DNA from: Tenericutes bacterium HGW-Tenericutes-2
GTDB lineage: Bacteria > Bacillota_I > Bacilli_A > Acholeplasmatales > Acholeplasmataceae
Length of the DNA stretch: 64,000 bases
Assembly: GCA_002839095.1 (NCBI GenBank)
Contig: PGXL01000008.1
Location: 1-64,000, forward strand
Reading direction: 5' to 3'
How positions within the stretch are numbered: the stretch's first letter is position 1; every line of letters starts with the position of its first letter. Of the stretch, positions 9,923 to 18,483 are shown one piece after another. The notes under the pieces were generated by a model. It made no database searches, had not been told where the DNA came from, and was given only the letters and a program-made list of their open reading frames with translations. Made by a program: the position numbers and the translations under genes.

Positions 9923-9946
9923 TGCGCGCACACACACGCGTACGCG
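9923..9946. repeat. 24-bp alternating pyrimidine/purine tract (CG/CA/TA)
   Basis: Strict alternation of pyrimidine and purine over 24 bp, mostly CG and CA steps, in otherwise AT-rich DNA. Such sequences can adopt left-handed Z-DNA when negatively supercoiled. Confidence 0.8.
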
Positions 9947-10205
9947 ATAATAATAAGGTTAGACCTTCACCTATTTAAAAGGACTTCTGAAATAAAATTC
10001 TTGGTCTTTTTTAACTACTGTTTTTTTATTTTTTTTGAGTCACCTCTTCAAATCATCGAATATCCTTGTTTTCTAATTTTTTATTTTTTCTTTAAAAGTT
10101 TATATATACTAAACTTACATTTTTATCATATTTTTTCCTTACTTTTTTTTAAAAAAAAACACACCATGAAGATGTATATACTTGTATTCCATTACTGATC
10201 TAAAC

Positions 10206-10229
10206 AAAAAGAAAAAGGACTTTCGTCCT
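10206..10229 (-). terminator. Terminator of the acyl/hydroxyacid operon
   Basis: AGGAC/GTCCT stem (10216-10220 with 10225-10229) with a TTTC loop and a minus-strand TTTTTCTTTTTG tail, immediately after the stop of the last operon gene. Confidence 0.88.
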
Positions 10230-10230
10230 C

Positions 10231-11118
10231 TTACGCTTCTATAAATTTTAAGATGTCTTTAGTGAGTTCATCTGGTACATCAACTAGTGGAGAGTGTCCA
10301 CAGTCTTTATATACCTTTAATTTCGATATCTTCTTTAACGCATTGAAATTCTCTTGGACCATATATTCAGGAACTACGATATCCTTATCTCCCCATGTGT
10401 GTAATGTCGGAGCTTTAATCTTCGAAATGTTTTGAGTCCCTGCGTTATAGAAATTGTGTTGATCACTCATATTTAAATTCGCTAATGCCCAGTCTGCATC
10501 AATCAAATTTCTTTGCTTCAATGATTCATCAATCCATAATTTGTTATCTTCCACAGAAGGTTTTTTAACTGTATAAATTGTTAAATCAAAGATATAGCTC
10601 ATGATTGCAAAGTTCTTATTTTTTTGTGCTTCCAGAAGTGGGACAACCTGTATTGGATCCTTACCCATTTCCTCAGGTGATTCATAGACTTTTCCAATCT
10701 CGATTTGTCCAGTTGGACCCTTCTTAAATACTGGATATCCACGGTGAGTTGTCGAGTTAATTAAGATCATCTTTTCTACTGCTTTAGGATGCGCTGCAGC
10801 GAGCTCTAAAGCAACTCCACCACCAAGTGACCATCCTACAATAAAAGCTTGTTTAATGTCCTTTGCTTGCATGAATAAGTACACATCCTCAGCGAAGTCA
10901 GCAAGCGATTTAACTCTTCTATAGTATGATGAATCACCATACCCTCTTAAATCTGGCGCTAAGACTTTCATTGTCTTTGGCAATCTTTCTAATAGTGGAG
11001 TAAAATGCATGCTGGATGAAAAGTTGCCATGAATGAGAATCATTGTCTTCTCACCAATACCTTGTTCAAGATAGTGAATCACTTCACCATTTTTAATAAC
11101 GATCTGTCTCTTTTCCAT
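10231..11118 (-). CDS. Alpha/beta hydrolase
   Basis: A 295-residue alpha/beta-hydrolase-fold enzyme. The oxyanion-hole region is LIHGNFSSS, the nucleophile elbow GWSLGG holds Ser97, the acid is Asp244 or Asp246 in GDKD, and the base is His275 in CGHSP. The DLRGYGDS motif is typical of esterases and meta-cleavage-product-type hydrolases. The substrate is unknown. As the last gene of an operon with a thiolase, an SDR, a CoA-transferase and a Liv-type transporter, it could cleave esters or oligoesters of imported hydroxyacids. It lies 22 bases after the second hydrolase gene, with which it shares only the fold. Confidence 0.85.
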   Translation of the reverse strand: MEKRQIVIKNGEVIHYLEQGIGEKTMILIHGNFSSSMHFTPLLERLPKTMKVLAPDLRGYGDSSYYRRVKSLADFAEDVYLFMQAKDIKQAFIVGWSLGGGVALELAAAHPKAVEKMILINSTTHRGYPVFKKGPTGQIEIGKVYESPEEMGKDPIQVVPLLEAQKNKNFAIMSYIFDLTIYTVKKPSVEDNKLWIDESLKQRNLIDADWALANLNMSDQHNFYNAGTQNISKIKAPTLHTWGDKDIVVPEYMVQENFNALKKISKLKVYKDCGHSPLVDVPDELTKDILKFIEA

Positions 11119-11140
11119 ATACTACCCCTTTAGTATTTTT

Positions 11141-11962
11141 TTATATTTGAAAGCTAGTCTCTAATGCGTTAATAAATCCTAAGACAAGTGTTACAAATAA
11201 TAATGGTCGTTCGTACATCGATGCATGTCCTACACCAGGCAGGATTACAATTTCTGAGTTTTTGATTTTTTCTTTTAATTCCTTTTGATTTTGAAGTGGT
11301 GTTAAAAAATCCTCATCAGCAGCAACAATCAATGTTGGTGCAGAAATTTGATCTAGCACATTTCTTGCATCAAAGGATTCAGCACTATTGGTTAATCTTT
11401 CCATCGCATCTAAAAATGTAGCATTTGAAAATATAGGTACCAATAGCTTTTCTCTATTCTTCATCCAGTCTAATCTCTTCTGATAATAGCTTGGTGAATA
11501 GATGACTGGAATTGTTGCTTGATAATAGGTTTGACCATCTCTTGTTCTACCAATTCGATTCCAGCTATGGCCGATTTCTGCAAGCCATGGAGAGGTGTAA
11601 GGAGTGGTATTGAGTAGCACCAAACGGTCTACCATATTTGGGTTTTTCGCTGCGAATAAAATAGCAACCTCACCACCATATGAAATACCTACAATCGATA
11701 CCTTTTGAAGCTTTAATTCCTTAACTAAACACTCGATAATATCGACTTGAATGCTTTGTGTATATTCTGAATTTTCTAGCTTGTCTGATTGTCCTTGATC
11801 AATGAAATCTAAGCGAATCAATTGATTATTATGCGTGAAGCTTTTCACGAATGGCTCCCAGCTCTTTGTAGACATCATAATGCCGTTTAGAATCAAGATT
11901 GGCTTTCCTTCGCCTTGGACATCATAATAGATGTTTCTTCCTTTAAAATTGAGATTTGACAT
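11141..11962 (-). CDS. Alpha/beta hydrolase
   Basis: 273 residues. The nucleophile Ser94 is in GISYGG, the base His246 in GVGHASM, and the acid probably lies in AADEDFLTP. FIDQGQSDK replaces the usual DLRGHGxS motif. The gene starts directly after the CoA-transferase stop codon (1-base gap), so it is cotranscribed. Two hydrolases in tandem suggest sequential cleavage or different chain lengths; this is inference. Confidence 0.85.
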   Translation of the reverse strand: MSNLNFKGRNIYYDVQGEGKPILILNGIMMSTKSWEPFVKSFTHNNQLIRLDFIDQGQSDKLENSEYTQSIQVDIIECLVKELKLQKVSIVGISYGGEVAILFAAKNPNMVDRLVLLNTTPYTSPWLAEIGHSWNRIGRTRDGQTYYQATIPVIYSPSYYQKRLDWMKNREKLLVPIFSNATFLDAMERLTNSAESFDARNVLDQISAPTLIVAADEDFLTPLQNQKELKEKIKNSEIVILPGVGHASMYERPLLFVTLVLGFINALETSFQI

Positions 11963-11963
11963 G

Positions 11964-13271
11964 TTATATCACGTATCCTAACTTGATGGCTTCAGCATAT
12001 AATTCATCTCTGAATTTTGGATGAGCAACACTAATTAATAAATGAACTCTTTCAGCAACAGTTGTTCCTCTTAGACCAACACAACCATATTCGGTTACGA
12101 CAAAATCAACATCTGCTCTTGATAACGTTACAGCAGCACCTGGCTTTAAAAATGGAACAATCTTTGAGATTTCTTCACGTTCGCCAGTTACTGGATTTTT
12201 TACATTCGCTGTTGAATATAAGGTAATGAAGCTCATACCACCCTTAGAGTTTTGTGCTCCAACTGCTGTATCGACTTGACCACCTGTTCCAGAGAATTGC
12301 TTAAATCCAATCGACTCAGATGCACATTGTCCAGTCAAGTCAATTTCAATGGTTGTATTAATTGAAACCTGATTATCATTTAATCCAATAATAGCAGGGT
12401 CATTGACATAATGACCATTGAGAACCTGAACACTTGGATTGTTATCGATGAAATCATATAGCTCTTGAGTGCCTAATGCGAAACAACAAACGTGCTTACC
12501 CTTATGTGTTTTTTTCTTGGATCCGTTTGCTGCTCCAGCCTTCACTAATTTCATTAAGCCGGTTGTAAACATTTCTGTATGAATTCCTAAATCCTTTTTA
12601 TGAAGTAGCGCGTGAGCAACTGCATTTGGAATACCGCCAATGCCTAATTGAAGTGTTGAACCATTCTTAATTTTTTCAGCAATGAAGTTTCCAATCAAAA
12701 TGTCTTTTTCATTGGGTTCAGCATCCTGAAGCACTGGTGGATAGTAATCGACATCAATTAGATAATCAATATGACTTTGATGAATTTCTAAATCACCAAA
12801 TGTTCTAGGGAACTTTGGACTGACCTCTAGAATCACGATATCAGCAAGCTCAATCGCTTCCTTTTCATAGACGTTAGATAATGAAAGAGATAGAAAACCA
12901 TGTTGATCTGGTGGGGTTGCTGTACCTACAAAAATATTGGGTCTGGCATGTTCAAAACGTTTACGACCTGCAAGGTGTAAATGGTTTGGGATAAAGCTAA
13001 TATTTCCGTTTTCATGTGCTTTTCTTAGGGAAGCACCATAAAACCAGGAATCAATTGAAAATGAAGATTTGTATTTTGGGTTAATAAAAAATTCGCCATT
13101 TTCAATTGGTAAACAGTTTGTGACCTTTACACCAGTAACCTGTTCAGCAATCTGATGTAATGCCAAAATAAATTCTTTAGGTTCAGCACCTGCCATACCG
13201 AATACAACAGTATCGTTTGATTTTACAAGACCAATTGCATCTTGCACAGTAATTTTCTTTGGAGTTTTCAT
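11964..13271 (-). CDS. Acetyl-CoA hydrolase/CoA-transferase family (4-hydroxybutyrate/butyrate CoA-transferase-like)
   Basis: About 435 residues of the class I CoA-transferase family that moves CoA from acetyl-CoA to carboxylates such as butyrate or 4-hydroxybutyrate. Family motifs are GIGGIPNAVA, HTEMFTTG (candidate catalytic Glu about residue 235), FSGTGGQVDTAVGA and VTEYGCVGLRGTTVAERV. The start is taken as ATG 13271, 7 bases after AAAGAGG; an in-frame TTG lies two codons upstream. It probably activates the acid delivered by the adjacent transporter. The exact substrate cannot be read from sequence. Confidence 0.9.
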   Translation of the reverse strand: MKTPKKITVQDAIGLVKSNDTVVFGMAGAEPKEFILALHQIAEQVTGVKVTNCLPIENGEFFINPKYKSSFSIDSWFYGASLRKAHENGNISFIPNHLHLAGRKRFEHARPNIFVGTATPPDQHGFLSLSLSNVYEKEAIELADIVILEVSPKFPRTFGDLEIHQSHIDYLIDVDYYPPVLQDAEPNEKDILIGNFIAEKIKNGSTLQLGIGGIPNAVAHALLHKKDLGIHTEMFTTGLMKLVKAGAANGSKKKTHKGKHVCCFALGTQELYDFIDNNPSVQVLNGHYVNDPAIIGLNDNQVSINTTIEIDLTGQCASESIGFKQFSGTGGQVDTAVGAQNSKGGMSFITLYSTANVKNPVTGEREEISKIVPFLKPGAAVTLSRADVDFVVTEYGCVGLRGTTVAERVHLLISVAHPKFRDELYAEAIKLGYVI

Positions 13272-13302
13272 ATTCAAACCTCTTTCTAGATATGCATATT
13301 AA

Positions 13303-13330
13303 GATGAGGGGAGAGTTTCCCCTCCCCATC
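13303..13330 (-). other. GC-rich intercistronic hairpin behind the binding-protein gene
   Basis: A 7-bp stem of almost only G and C (GAGGGGA at 13306-13312 with TCCCCTC at 13318-13324), extended by GAT/ATC around a small bulge. No T tract follows. It lies between the stop of the solute-binding protein and the CoA-transferase, where many transport operons carry an RNA-stabilising or partial-termination hairpin. Confidence 0.7.
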
Positions 13331-13357
13331 ATTTTAACATATTGATTTTTTTAAAAC

Positions 13358-15112
13358 TTATTTTCCTTGAATAATTGAAATATCTTCGATGTCTCTAACT
13401 TTAGCCCATCTTGGTGCATCGCCTGAATTGTCTAATTTTAATAATGCCATTGAAGCAATACCCCAACGCTTACCATTTGTAAAGTCAACTGTGCCACCCA
13501 TTGGTACTTCAATTGGAGCATCTTCCATAGCCTTAATGTAAGATTCCCAAGTTAATGTTTCTGTACCAACACGTTCAATACCTTCAACAAAGATAGCTGC
13601 TGCGATATAACCAGCAATTGCAAACGCGTTTGCAGAGTAGTTAGGGAAGCCAGCATCAGTCATGTCAGTAGCAAATGTCCAATAAGCTGCAGAGAAACCA
13701 TAAGCACCAGCTGGATCAACGATATCGATCCAAGCATTTGCATACATATCAAATGCATAGTTAATTGTAGGATCTACTGAAGTTGCATCAGCATTTACAT
13801 AGGAAGTAAATACAGGAACTGTTAAACCGTTTGAATTTAGAGCACCAACAGCAGCCTTGAATGGAGCTTGGTTAGATGCAACGATGACAGCACCAACACC
13901 TGCAGTTACGAAATCAAGAACAGCACTGTTTAAAGCTGATGTATCAGCAGCTGAGAATGACTTGTAAATGAAATCATTTCTTCTACCTTCAGTAATTGCT
14001 TGAACTTCAATACCAGCTTTGATACTGTTACCAGCGTCATCAGCAGTATATAGAACACCAATCTTAGCAGTTTCACCAAGTTTTTGATCTTTATTTGCAC
14101 CGAATAGTGCTTCGTTTAATGCACGAGCAGTCATAATTCTTCCGTCTGTCTTATAGATTGGTTGAACAGCCATGACTGGGTTACCAACTGATTGCTCAAA
14201 ATATAATGAGTTAATACCAGTAGCAGCATAAACCATTGGAATACCAACAGTTTGGATTAAACCAACTGTAGCACCAACTGTAGGAGTACCGAAATGACCA
14301 ACTAAAGCAAATACGTTATCTTCTTCAATTAATTGCTTCGTATAGTTTAGACCATTTGTAGCATCAAAACCGTCATCATAAGTTACAAATTGTAGTGTAC
14401 GACCAGCAATACCACCACCATCATTAATCTTCTTGAAATAAGCTTGGATACCAGCATTGAATGGTACACCAACAGCTGCGAAGTATCCTGAAGTTGCAGC
14501 AGTGTTACCTACAGTAATTGTAGTTGCTGTAACACCTTGCACAGTGATTGCTCTAACGCTATATAAGAATGGCACAGAGAAACCGCTCATAACAACTTTA
14601 GCTTGAGCATTTGTCTTTAATGAAGTTGTACTAAATTCACTAATAGTATAACCTGTAGTAACTTCTTTAACACCATTTCTATAAATCGCATTGACAACCA
14701 TACCTGTGTTGTCAAAATCTTCACCTAGGTTATAAGTTTGCTTAGTAGGTAGAGCAGTAATCTTAAGAAGCATTAAGACTTTACCTTGAGTTTCATCAAA
14801 CACTAGATAAACGATTTGAATAGATTTTCCCCCATAACTGATTGTAAGTGTCTTTTCACCATAGATTGTTGTGTTGAATCCTGATACAACATAATCATCT
14901 GCTGTTAATAGCTTATCAGTTCCATCTGAGAAATTTGCTCTAACTTGTAATCCAGCTAGATCAATTTCCTCACCAACTTGATATTCTAACTTAGTAGCAC
15001 TACTTAACATAAATAAGCTGTCTACTGTAGCTTCTTCGATGACTGGATCAGTACATGCAGCTAATCCGAATGCAGCGAATAAAGTCAATAGAATGAATAA
15101 TACTTTTTTCAT
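13358..15112 (-). CDS. livK: Branched-chain-amino-acid/carboxylate-type ABC transporter substrate-binding lipoprotein with two Ig-like domains
   Basis: 584 residues, far above the usual 370-400. A lipoprotein signal with lipobox LAAC (Cys20) is followed by two Big_3-like Ig modules (about 30-108 and 112-190; each has a Y-x-V/L-G-E core, a dG segment and a closing strand). A type 1 periplasmic binding domain (Peripla_BP_6, about 195-584) completes the protein. The binding domain begins TITVGNTAATSGYFAAVG and includes GGGIAGRTLQFVTYDDG, typical of LivJ/LivK. Its operon supplies LivHMGF, so it is the substrate receptor. The ligand could be a branched-chain amino acid or another small carboxylate; the enzyme neighbours favour an acyl or hydroxy acid. 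It has its own strong ribosome binding site. Confidence 0.9.
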   Translation of the reverse strand: MKKVLFILLTLFAAFGLAACTDPVIEEATVDSLFMLSSATKLEYQVGEEIDLAGLQVRANFSDGTDKLLTADDYVVSGFNTTIYGEKTLTISYGGKSIQIVYLVFDETQGKVLMLLKITALPTKQTYNLGEDFDNTGMVVNAIYRNGVKEVTTGYTISEFSTTSLKTNAQAKVVMSGFSVPFLYSVRAITVQGVTATTITVGNTAATSGYFAAVGVPFNAGIQAYFKKINDGGGIAGRTLQFVTYDDGFDATNGLNYTKQLIEEDNVFALVGHFGTPTVGATVGLIQTVGIPMVYAATGINSLYFEQSVGNPVMAVQPIYKTDGRIMTARALNEALFGANKDQKLGETAKIGVLYTADDAGNSIKAGIEVQAITEGRRNDFIYKSFSAADTSALNSAVLDFVTAGVGAVIVASNQAPFKAAVGALNSNGLTVPVFTSYVNADATSVDPTINYAFDMYANAWIDIVDPAGAYGFSAAYWTFATDMTDAGFPNYSANAFAIAGYIAAAIFVEGIERVGTETLTWESYIKAMEDAPIEVPMGGTVDFTNGKRWGIASMALLKLDNSGDAPRWAKVRDIEDISIIQGK

Positions 15113-15148
15113 ATTTTCTCCTTTTTCTTGCCTTTTGGCTATGTATTT

Positions 15149-15163
15149 CTGTTCTTAGAACAG
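15149..15163. promoter_or_regulatory. Palindrome between livF and the binding-protein gene
   Basis: CTGTTCT-t-AGAACAG, a perfect 7-bp inverted repeat around one base, lies in the 58-bp gap upstream of the binding-protein gene. The short centre suits a protein-binding site better than an RNA hairpin. No promoter hexamers were recognised beside it. Confidence 0.35.
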
Positions 15164-15170
15164 TTTTTAC

Positions 15171-15941
15171 CTATTTTTTTGTTCCTAGGTATGCATTCAC
15201 TAGCTCTTCATCATTCAAGAGCTCATGACCTGTACCTTGTTTCTTAACTAAACCTAATTCAAGTAAATATGCATAATCAGCTATTTTTAATGTCTGATAA
15301 GCATTTTGTTCTACGATGAGTATCGTTCTTCCAGATTCTTTAATCTTTTGAATGATATCAAAGATACTTCTTACAATGAGTGGAGCAAGCCCTAAGGATG
15401 GTTCATCGAGTAAGAGTAGTTTCGGCTTACCCATAAGTGCTCTTCCGATGGCTAGCATTTGCTGTTCCCCACCAGATAGTGTGGATGCTTGTTGTTTTTT
15501 TCTTTCTCCTAAGATAGGGAAATAAGTATAGACAACTTCTAGCATTTCTTGAACCTGTTGTTTAACAGATACCTTAATGGTAATTTCCACATCATTTTCA
15601 ATCACTTTTCTGAATTCAGGCTTTAACGAATAAGCACCAACTCTTAAATTTTCTTCAACAGTTAGACCGTAGAAGATCATTCTTCCTTCTGGTGATTGCA
15701 AAATTCCCTTGGATGCGATTTTGTGAGGATCCTTATTGGTGATATCTTCACCATCAAAAATGATTTGTCCGGATTTCACTCTGGTTGCTCCAGATACGCT
15801 CCGAATTAATGTAGATTTACCAGCACCATTCGCACCGAGTATTGCAACAATCTTTCCTTCAGGAACTGCTAGATTGACTCCCTTAACTGCCTTAATAATT
15901 CCATAGTCAATGACTAGGTTTTTGATTTCTAATAGAGCCAT
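15171..15941 (-). CDS. livF: ABC transporter ATP-binding protein LivF
   Basis: Second ATPase of the branched-chain-amino-acid-type importer, about 256 residues. Walker A is GANGAGKST (36-44), the signature LSGGEQQ, Walker B LLLLDEP, and the H-loop VEQNA. SPEGRMIFYGLTVEENLRVG is the LivF hallmark. A Lys/Val/Glu-rich insertion of about 20 residues sits in the helical domain after LKPEFR. The start is ATG 15941, 8 bases after AGGAGG; an in-frame GTG three codons earlier overlaps that ribosome binding site. One base separates it from the livG stop. Confidence 0.93.
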   Translation of the reverse strand: MALLEIKNLVIDYGIIKAVKGVNLAVPEGKIVAILGANGAGKSTLIRSVSGATRVKSGQIIFDGEDITNKDPHKIASKGILQSPEGRMIFYGLTVEENLRVGAYSLKPEFRKVIENDVEITIKVSVKQQVQEMLEVVYTYFPILGERKKQQASTLSGGEQQMLAIGRALMGKPKLLLLDEPSLGLAPLIVRSIFDIIQKIKESGRTILIVEQNAYQTLKIADYAYLLELGLVKKQGTGHELLNDEELVNAYLGTKK

Positions 15942-15942
15942 C

Positions 15943-17403
15943 CTACTCACCTCCTAAATATGCTTCTTGAACAACTGGACTTTTTTGAATTTCAGAGGCA
16001 GTTCCCATAGCAAGCTTTCTACCAAAGGATATTGCACAAATCGTATCACATATACTCATCACAAGTCCCATGTCATGTTCGACTAAGAATATTGTGCAGT
16101 GATAATCACTTTGAATCTTTTTGATGGTATGAGCGAGCTCTTCAGTTTCTGCATCATTTAATCCTGCAGCCGGTTCATCAAGAATAATGAGGCTTGGATT
16201 GGTCATTAATGTTCTAGCAAGCTCAATACGCTTTAGGACACCATAGGGTAGTCCGATTGGATAAAAGTGCTTATAGGCAATTAAATCAAGATCAGTCAAG
16301 ATCTTTTCTGCTCTTGCACGAAGAATGGATTCCTCTCTCTTATAACTGAAGGTTTGAAAGGAATGATGAATAAATCTAGAACGATATAATGAATGTGCAC
16401 CAACAAGCATGTTATCCAAGATGGAGAGCTCCCAAATGAGTTCAACGTTTTGGAATGTTCTAACAATACCTGTTTGAATCACATCATGAACCTTATAGGA
16501 ATTTAAGTTGAGTACTCTACCATTTGGATCTCTATAAAGTACCTTTCCTTGAGTTGATTTATAAAACTGAGTAATACAATTAAATACCGTTGTCTTACCA
16601 GCTCCATTTGGACCAATCAGTCCAAATATTTCTCCCTTTTTAACCTCAAAGGTCAATTGATCGACTGCCTTAAGACCACCAAATTGCATCGTTAGGTTAT
16701 CAATCTTTAGAATGGAGTCACTAGAAATAATGGAATCCATTTTTTCTTGTTCCTCTGGATTTAAGGATAATTGATCGTTTAATTTCTTTTTCTGTTTCTC
16801 TAGCTTAGATTCAAGTGAGAGAACCTTGGATTTAGATTTTTCAAAGGCTTTAACCTTTAAATCTTCGATATGCTTTTTATAGCCTTCTAATTCTTTAGCA
16901 ACCAATTGATTAACTTCAATCTTTAGATTTTCATAAACCTTTTGATTATCTTGAATTCTAGATTTAGAATATTTTCTTTGGCTTATTGTTTCAATCAACT
17001 GATTTTTTTCTTCTGTAATTCTTTTTGTTAATAAATCCATTTGTTGATCTAATAAAGCCTTCGCTTGTTCAATCTTTTCTTGATCTGTTCCTAATTTAAG
17101 CTTTTTACGTTGATAGGATGTGTGATAAGCTCTCTTTTTCCAGTAGTACTCTTTGTCTAGCTTAGCAAGCTTATCCTTTGTGAAGTGATTTAAATACTCT
17201 TGATCGGATAGTGTATCTAATTCAGCTTCGATTAGTTTTGGCAAATATTTCTTTTTCAAGCTTTTCTCTTTTTTCATTAGCTTTGTATCTAATTTTTCCT
17301 GATAAACAGGTAGATATGCTTTTGATAATTCTATTTGATATTCTAGGGATGCAATGCTTCTTTCAAGAAGGAATGTCTGAGACATCTTATTCGTCTTTTC
17401 CAT
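15943..17403 (-). CDS. livG: ABC transporter ATP-binding protein LivG with a long N-terminal coiled-coil extension
   Basis: 486 residues against about 255 for ordinary LivG. Residues 1-230 are highly charged, Lys/Glu/Gln-rich and coiled-coil-like with no membrane segment. Residues 231-486 are a complete LivG ATPase: Walker A GPNGAGKT (264-271), the RTFQNVELIWELSILDNM region, signature LPYGVLKRIELA (385-396), Walker B LIILDEP, and H-loop VEHDM. The open frame is continuous, the ATG has an AAGGAG site 8 bases upstream, and it overlaps livM by 17 bases. The extension therefore looks real rather than misassembled. Confidence 0.92.
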   Translation of the reverse strand: MEKTNKMSQTFLLERSIASLEYQIELSKAYLPVYQEKLDTKLMKKEKSLKKKYLPKLIEAELDTLSDQEYLNHFTKDKLAKLDKEYYWKKRAYHTSYQRKKLKLGTDQEKIEQAKALLDQQMDLLTKRITEEKNQLIETISQRKYSKSRIQDNQKVYENLKIEVNQLVAKELEGYKKHIEDLKVKAFEKSKSKVLSLESKLEKQKKKLNDQLSLNPEEQEKMDSIISSDSILKIDNLTMQFGGLKAVDQLTFEVKKGEIFGLIGPNGAGKTTVFNCITQFYKSTQGKVLYRDPNGRVLNLNSYKVHDVIQTGIVRTFQNVELIWELSILDNMLVGAHSLYRSRFIHHSFQTFSYKREESILRARAEKILTDLDLIAYKHFYPIGLPYGVLKRIELARTLMTNPSLIILDEPAAGLNDAETEELAHTIKKIQSDYHCTIFLVEHDMGLVMSICDTICAISFGRKLAMGTASEIQKSPVVQEAYLGGE

Positions 17404-18481
17404 ATTTATACTCCTTCCACAAAAGATTTAGTTTTTTATAGAGCTTGATAATGAATTGCTTTAAATCGGTGAAAAGCTTAATAACTCCACCTGGATAAAA
17501 CATAACGACTAATATAATGAGTGCTCCTGAAAACATGAGGTAAGCATTGGTATATTTCTGAAAGAATGGAATTTTCACTAGGATAATATCCTTCATACCA
17601 AAGATAATAAACGTACCAATTAAAACACCCCAAATATTTTTCATACCACCAATAACAACTGCTGCGAGCACATTTAAGGATAAGTCAATACCCCAGTTGC
17701 TTGGATAGCTTGTTGTAAATCGAAGCATGTGGAGCATACCACCAGCAACTGCTAAGAATGTAGCAAGTAAAAATGCGATTAATCGATATTTTAAAATGCT
17801 AATTCCCATGGCTTGTGCTGCGGATGTTGAGTTTTTAATAGAAAGCATTGCACGACCTGTAGGACTATTGATAATATTAATTACCCATACCATCGTGACA
17901 ACCATTAGTCCGATAATAATATATTGCATCGGATTGTATCGAAGTGCCGTCGAGCTATATAATCCAAAGAATGTGATGCCTTCTGTAAGTCTCATTCCAA
18001 ATGCTCCACCTGTTAAAGGAGAGTTTTGGAAAAAGTTTTTGAGTAGCTCAGCTAATGCGAGTGTTAGGATTGCTAGATACATACCTTCTATACGAAGGGA
18101 TATAAAACCAACCATCACACCTAGACCTAAGGAAACTGCAATACCTACAATAAATGCGAGCTCAGCAGACATCCCAACGGTTTGAAATAAATAACCGATT
18201 AAATAGGATCCTAATCCCATAAATCCTGCAGTACCAAGTGATGCAAGTCCTGCATATCCAAGTAGTAATAGGAATCCTAAGGCTACGATATAACGAATTA
18301 AGACTGGTGCAACAAAGTTGAGTAGGGATGGCTTTACTAAGCCAGTAGCACCGAATACTTGTAATAGAACTAACATAACCCCTAAGACTAAGATTGGGAA
18401 ATATGGATGCTTAGAGATTCTAGCGAATTTAGACTTTAGTGTCTCAAGATTACTTTTTGGTTTTTGATGTTCTAGTTGCAT
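17387..18481 (-). CDS. livM: Branched-chain-amino-acid-type ABC transporter permease LivM
   Basis: 364 residues with a short cytoplasmic N-terminal segment, then about nine to ten hydrophobic segments of the BPD_transp_2 family. Diagnostic stretches are GYAGLASLGTAGFMGLGSY, LRIEGMYLAILTLALAEL, and a C-terminal VIGGMKNIWGVLIG. It pairs with LivH to form the membrane pore. The ribosome binding site GAAGGTG lies 5 bases before ATG. Only 2 bases separate it from livH. Confidence 0.93.
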   Translation of the reverse strand: MQLEHQKPKSNLETLKSKFARISKHPYFPILVLGVMLVLLQVFGATGLVKPSLLNFVAPVLIRYIVALGFLLLLGYAGLASLGTAGFMGLGSYLIGYLFQTVGMSAELAFIVGIAVSLGLGVMVGFISLRIEGMYLAILTLALAELLKNFFQNSPLTGGAFGMRLTEGITFFGLYSSTALRYNPMQYIIIGLMVVTMVWVINIINSPTGRAMLSIKNSTSAAQAMGISILKYRLIAFLLATFLAVAGGMLHMLRFTTSYPSNWGIDLSLNVLAAVVIGGMKNIWGVLIGTFIIFGMKDIILVKIPFFQKYTNAYLMFSGALIILVVMFYPGGVIKLFTDLKQFIIKLYKKLNLLWKEYKYGKDE

Positions 18482-18483
18482 AA

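Larger units (their letters stand above)
9186..10204. other. Gene-free, apparently decayed region
   Basis: About 1 kb without a convincing intact gene. The plus strand is rich in T and C, so the minus strand is rich in purines, as coding strands are elsewhere in the window. Reading the minus strand gives protein-like stretches broken by stops and frame changes (see 9799-9915 and 9380-9565). It also holds a 24-bp alternating purine/pyrimidine tract (9923-9946) and a GGGGTCAGACG motif (9444-9454, minus). The best reading is a degraded gene or insertion element. Confidence 0.5.

Noticed and set aside
10001-10198. Phe/Leu-rich open frame on the plus strand
   Set aside because: It arises from long T runs, has no ribosome binding site and simple composition.
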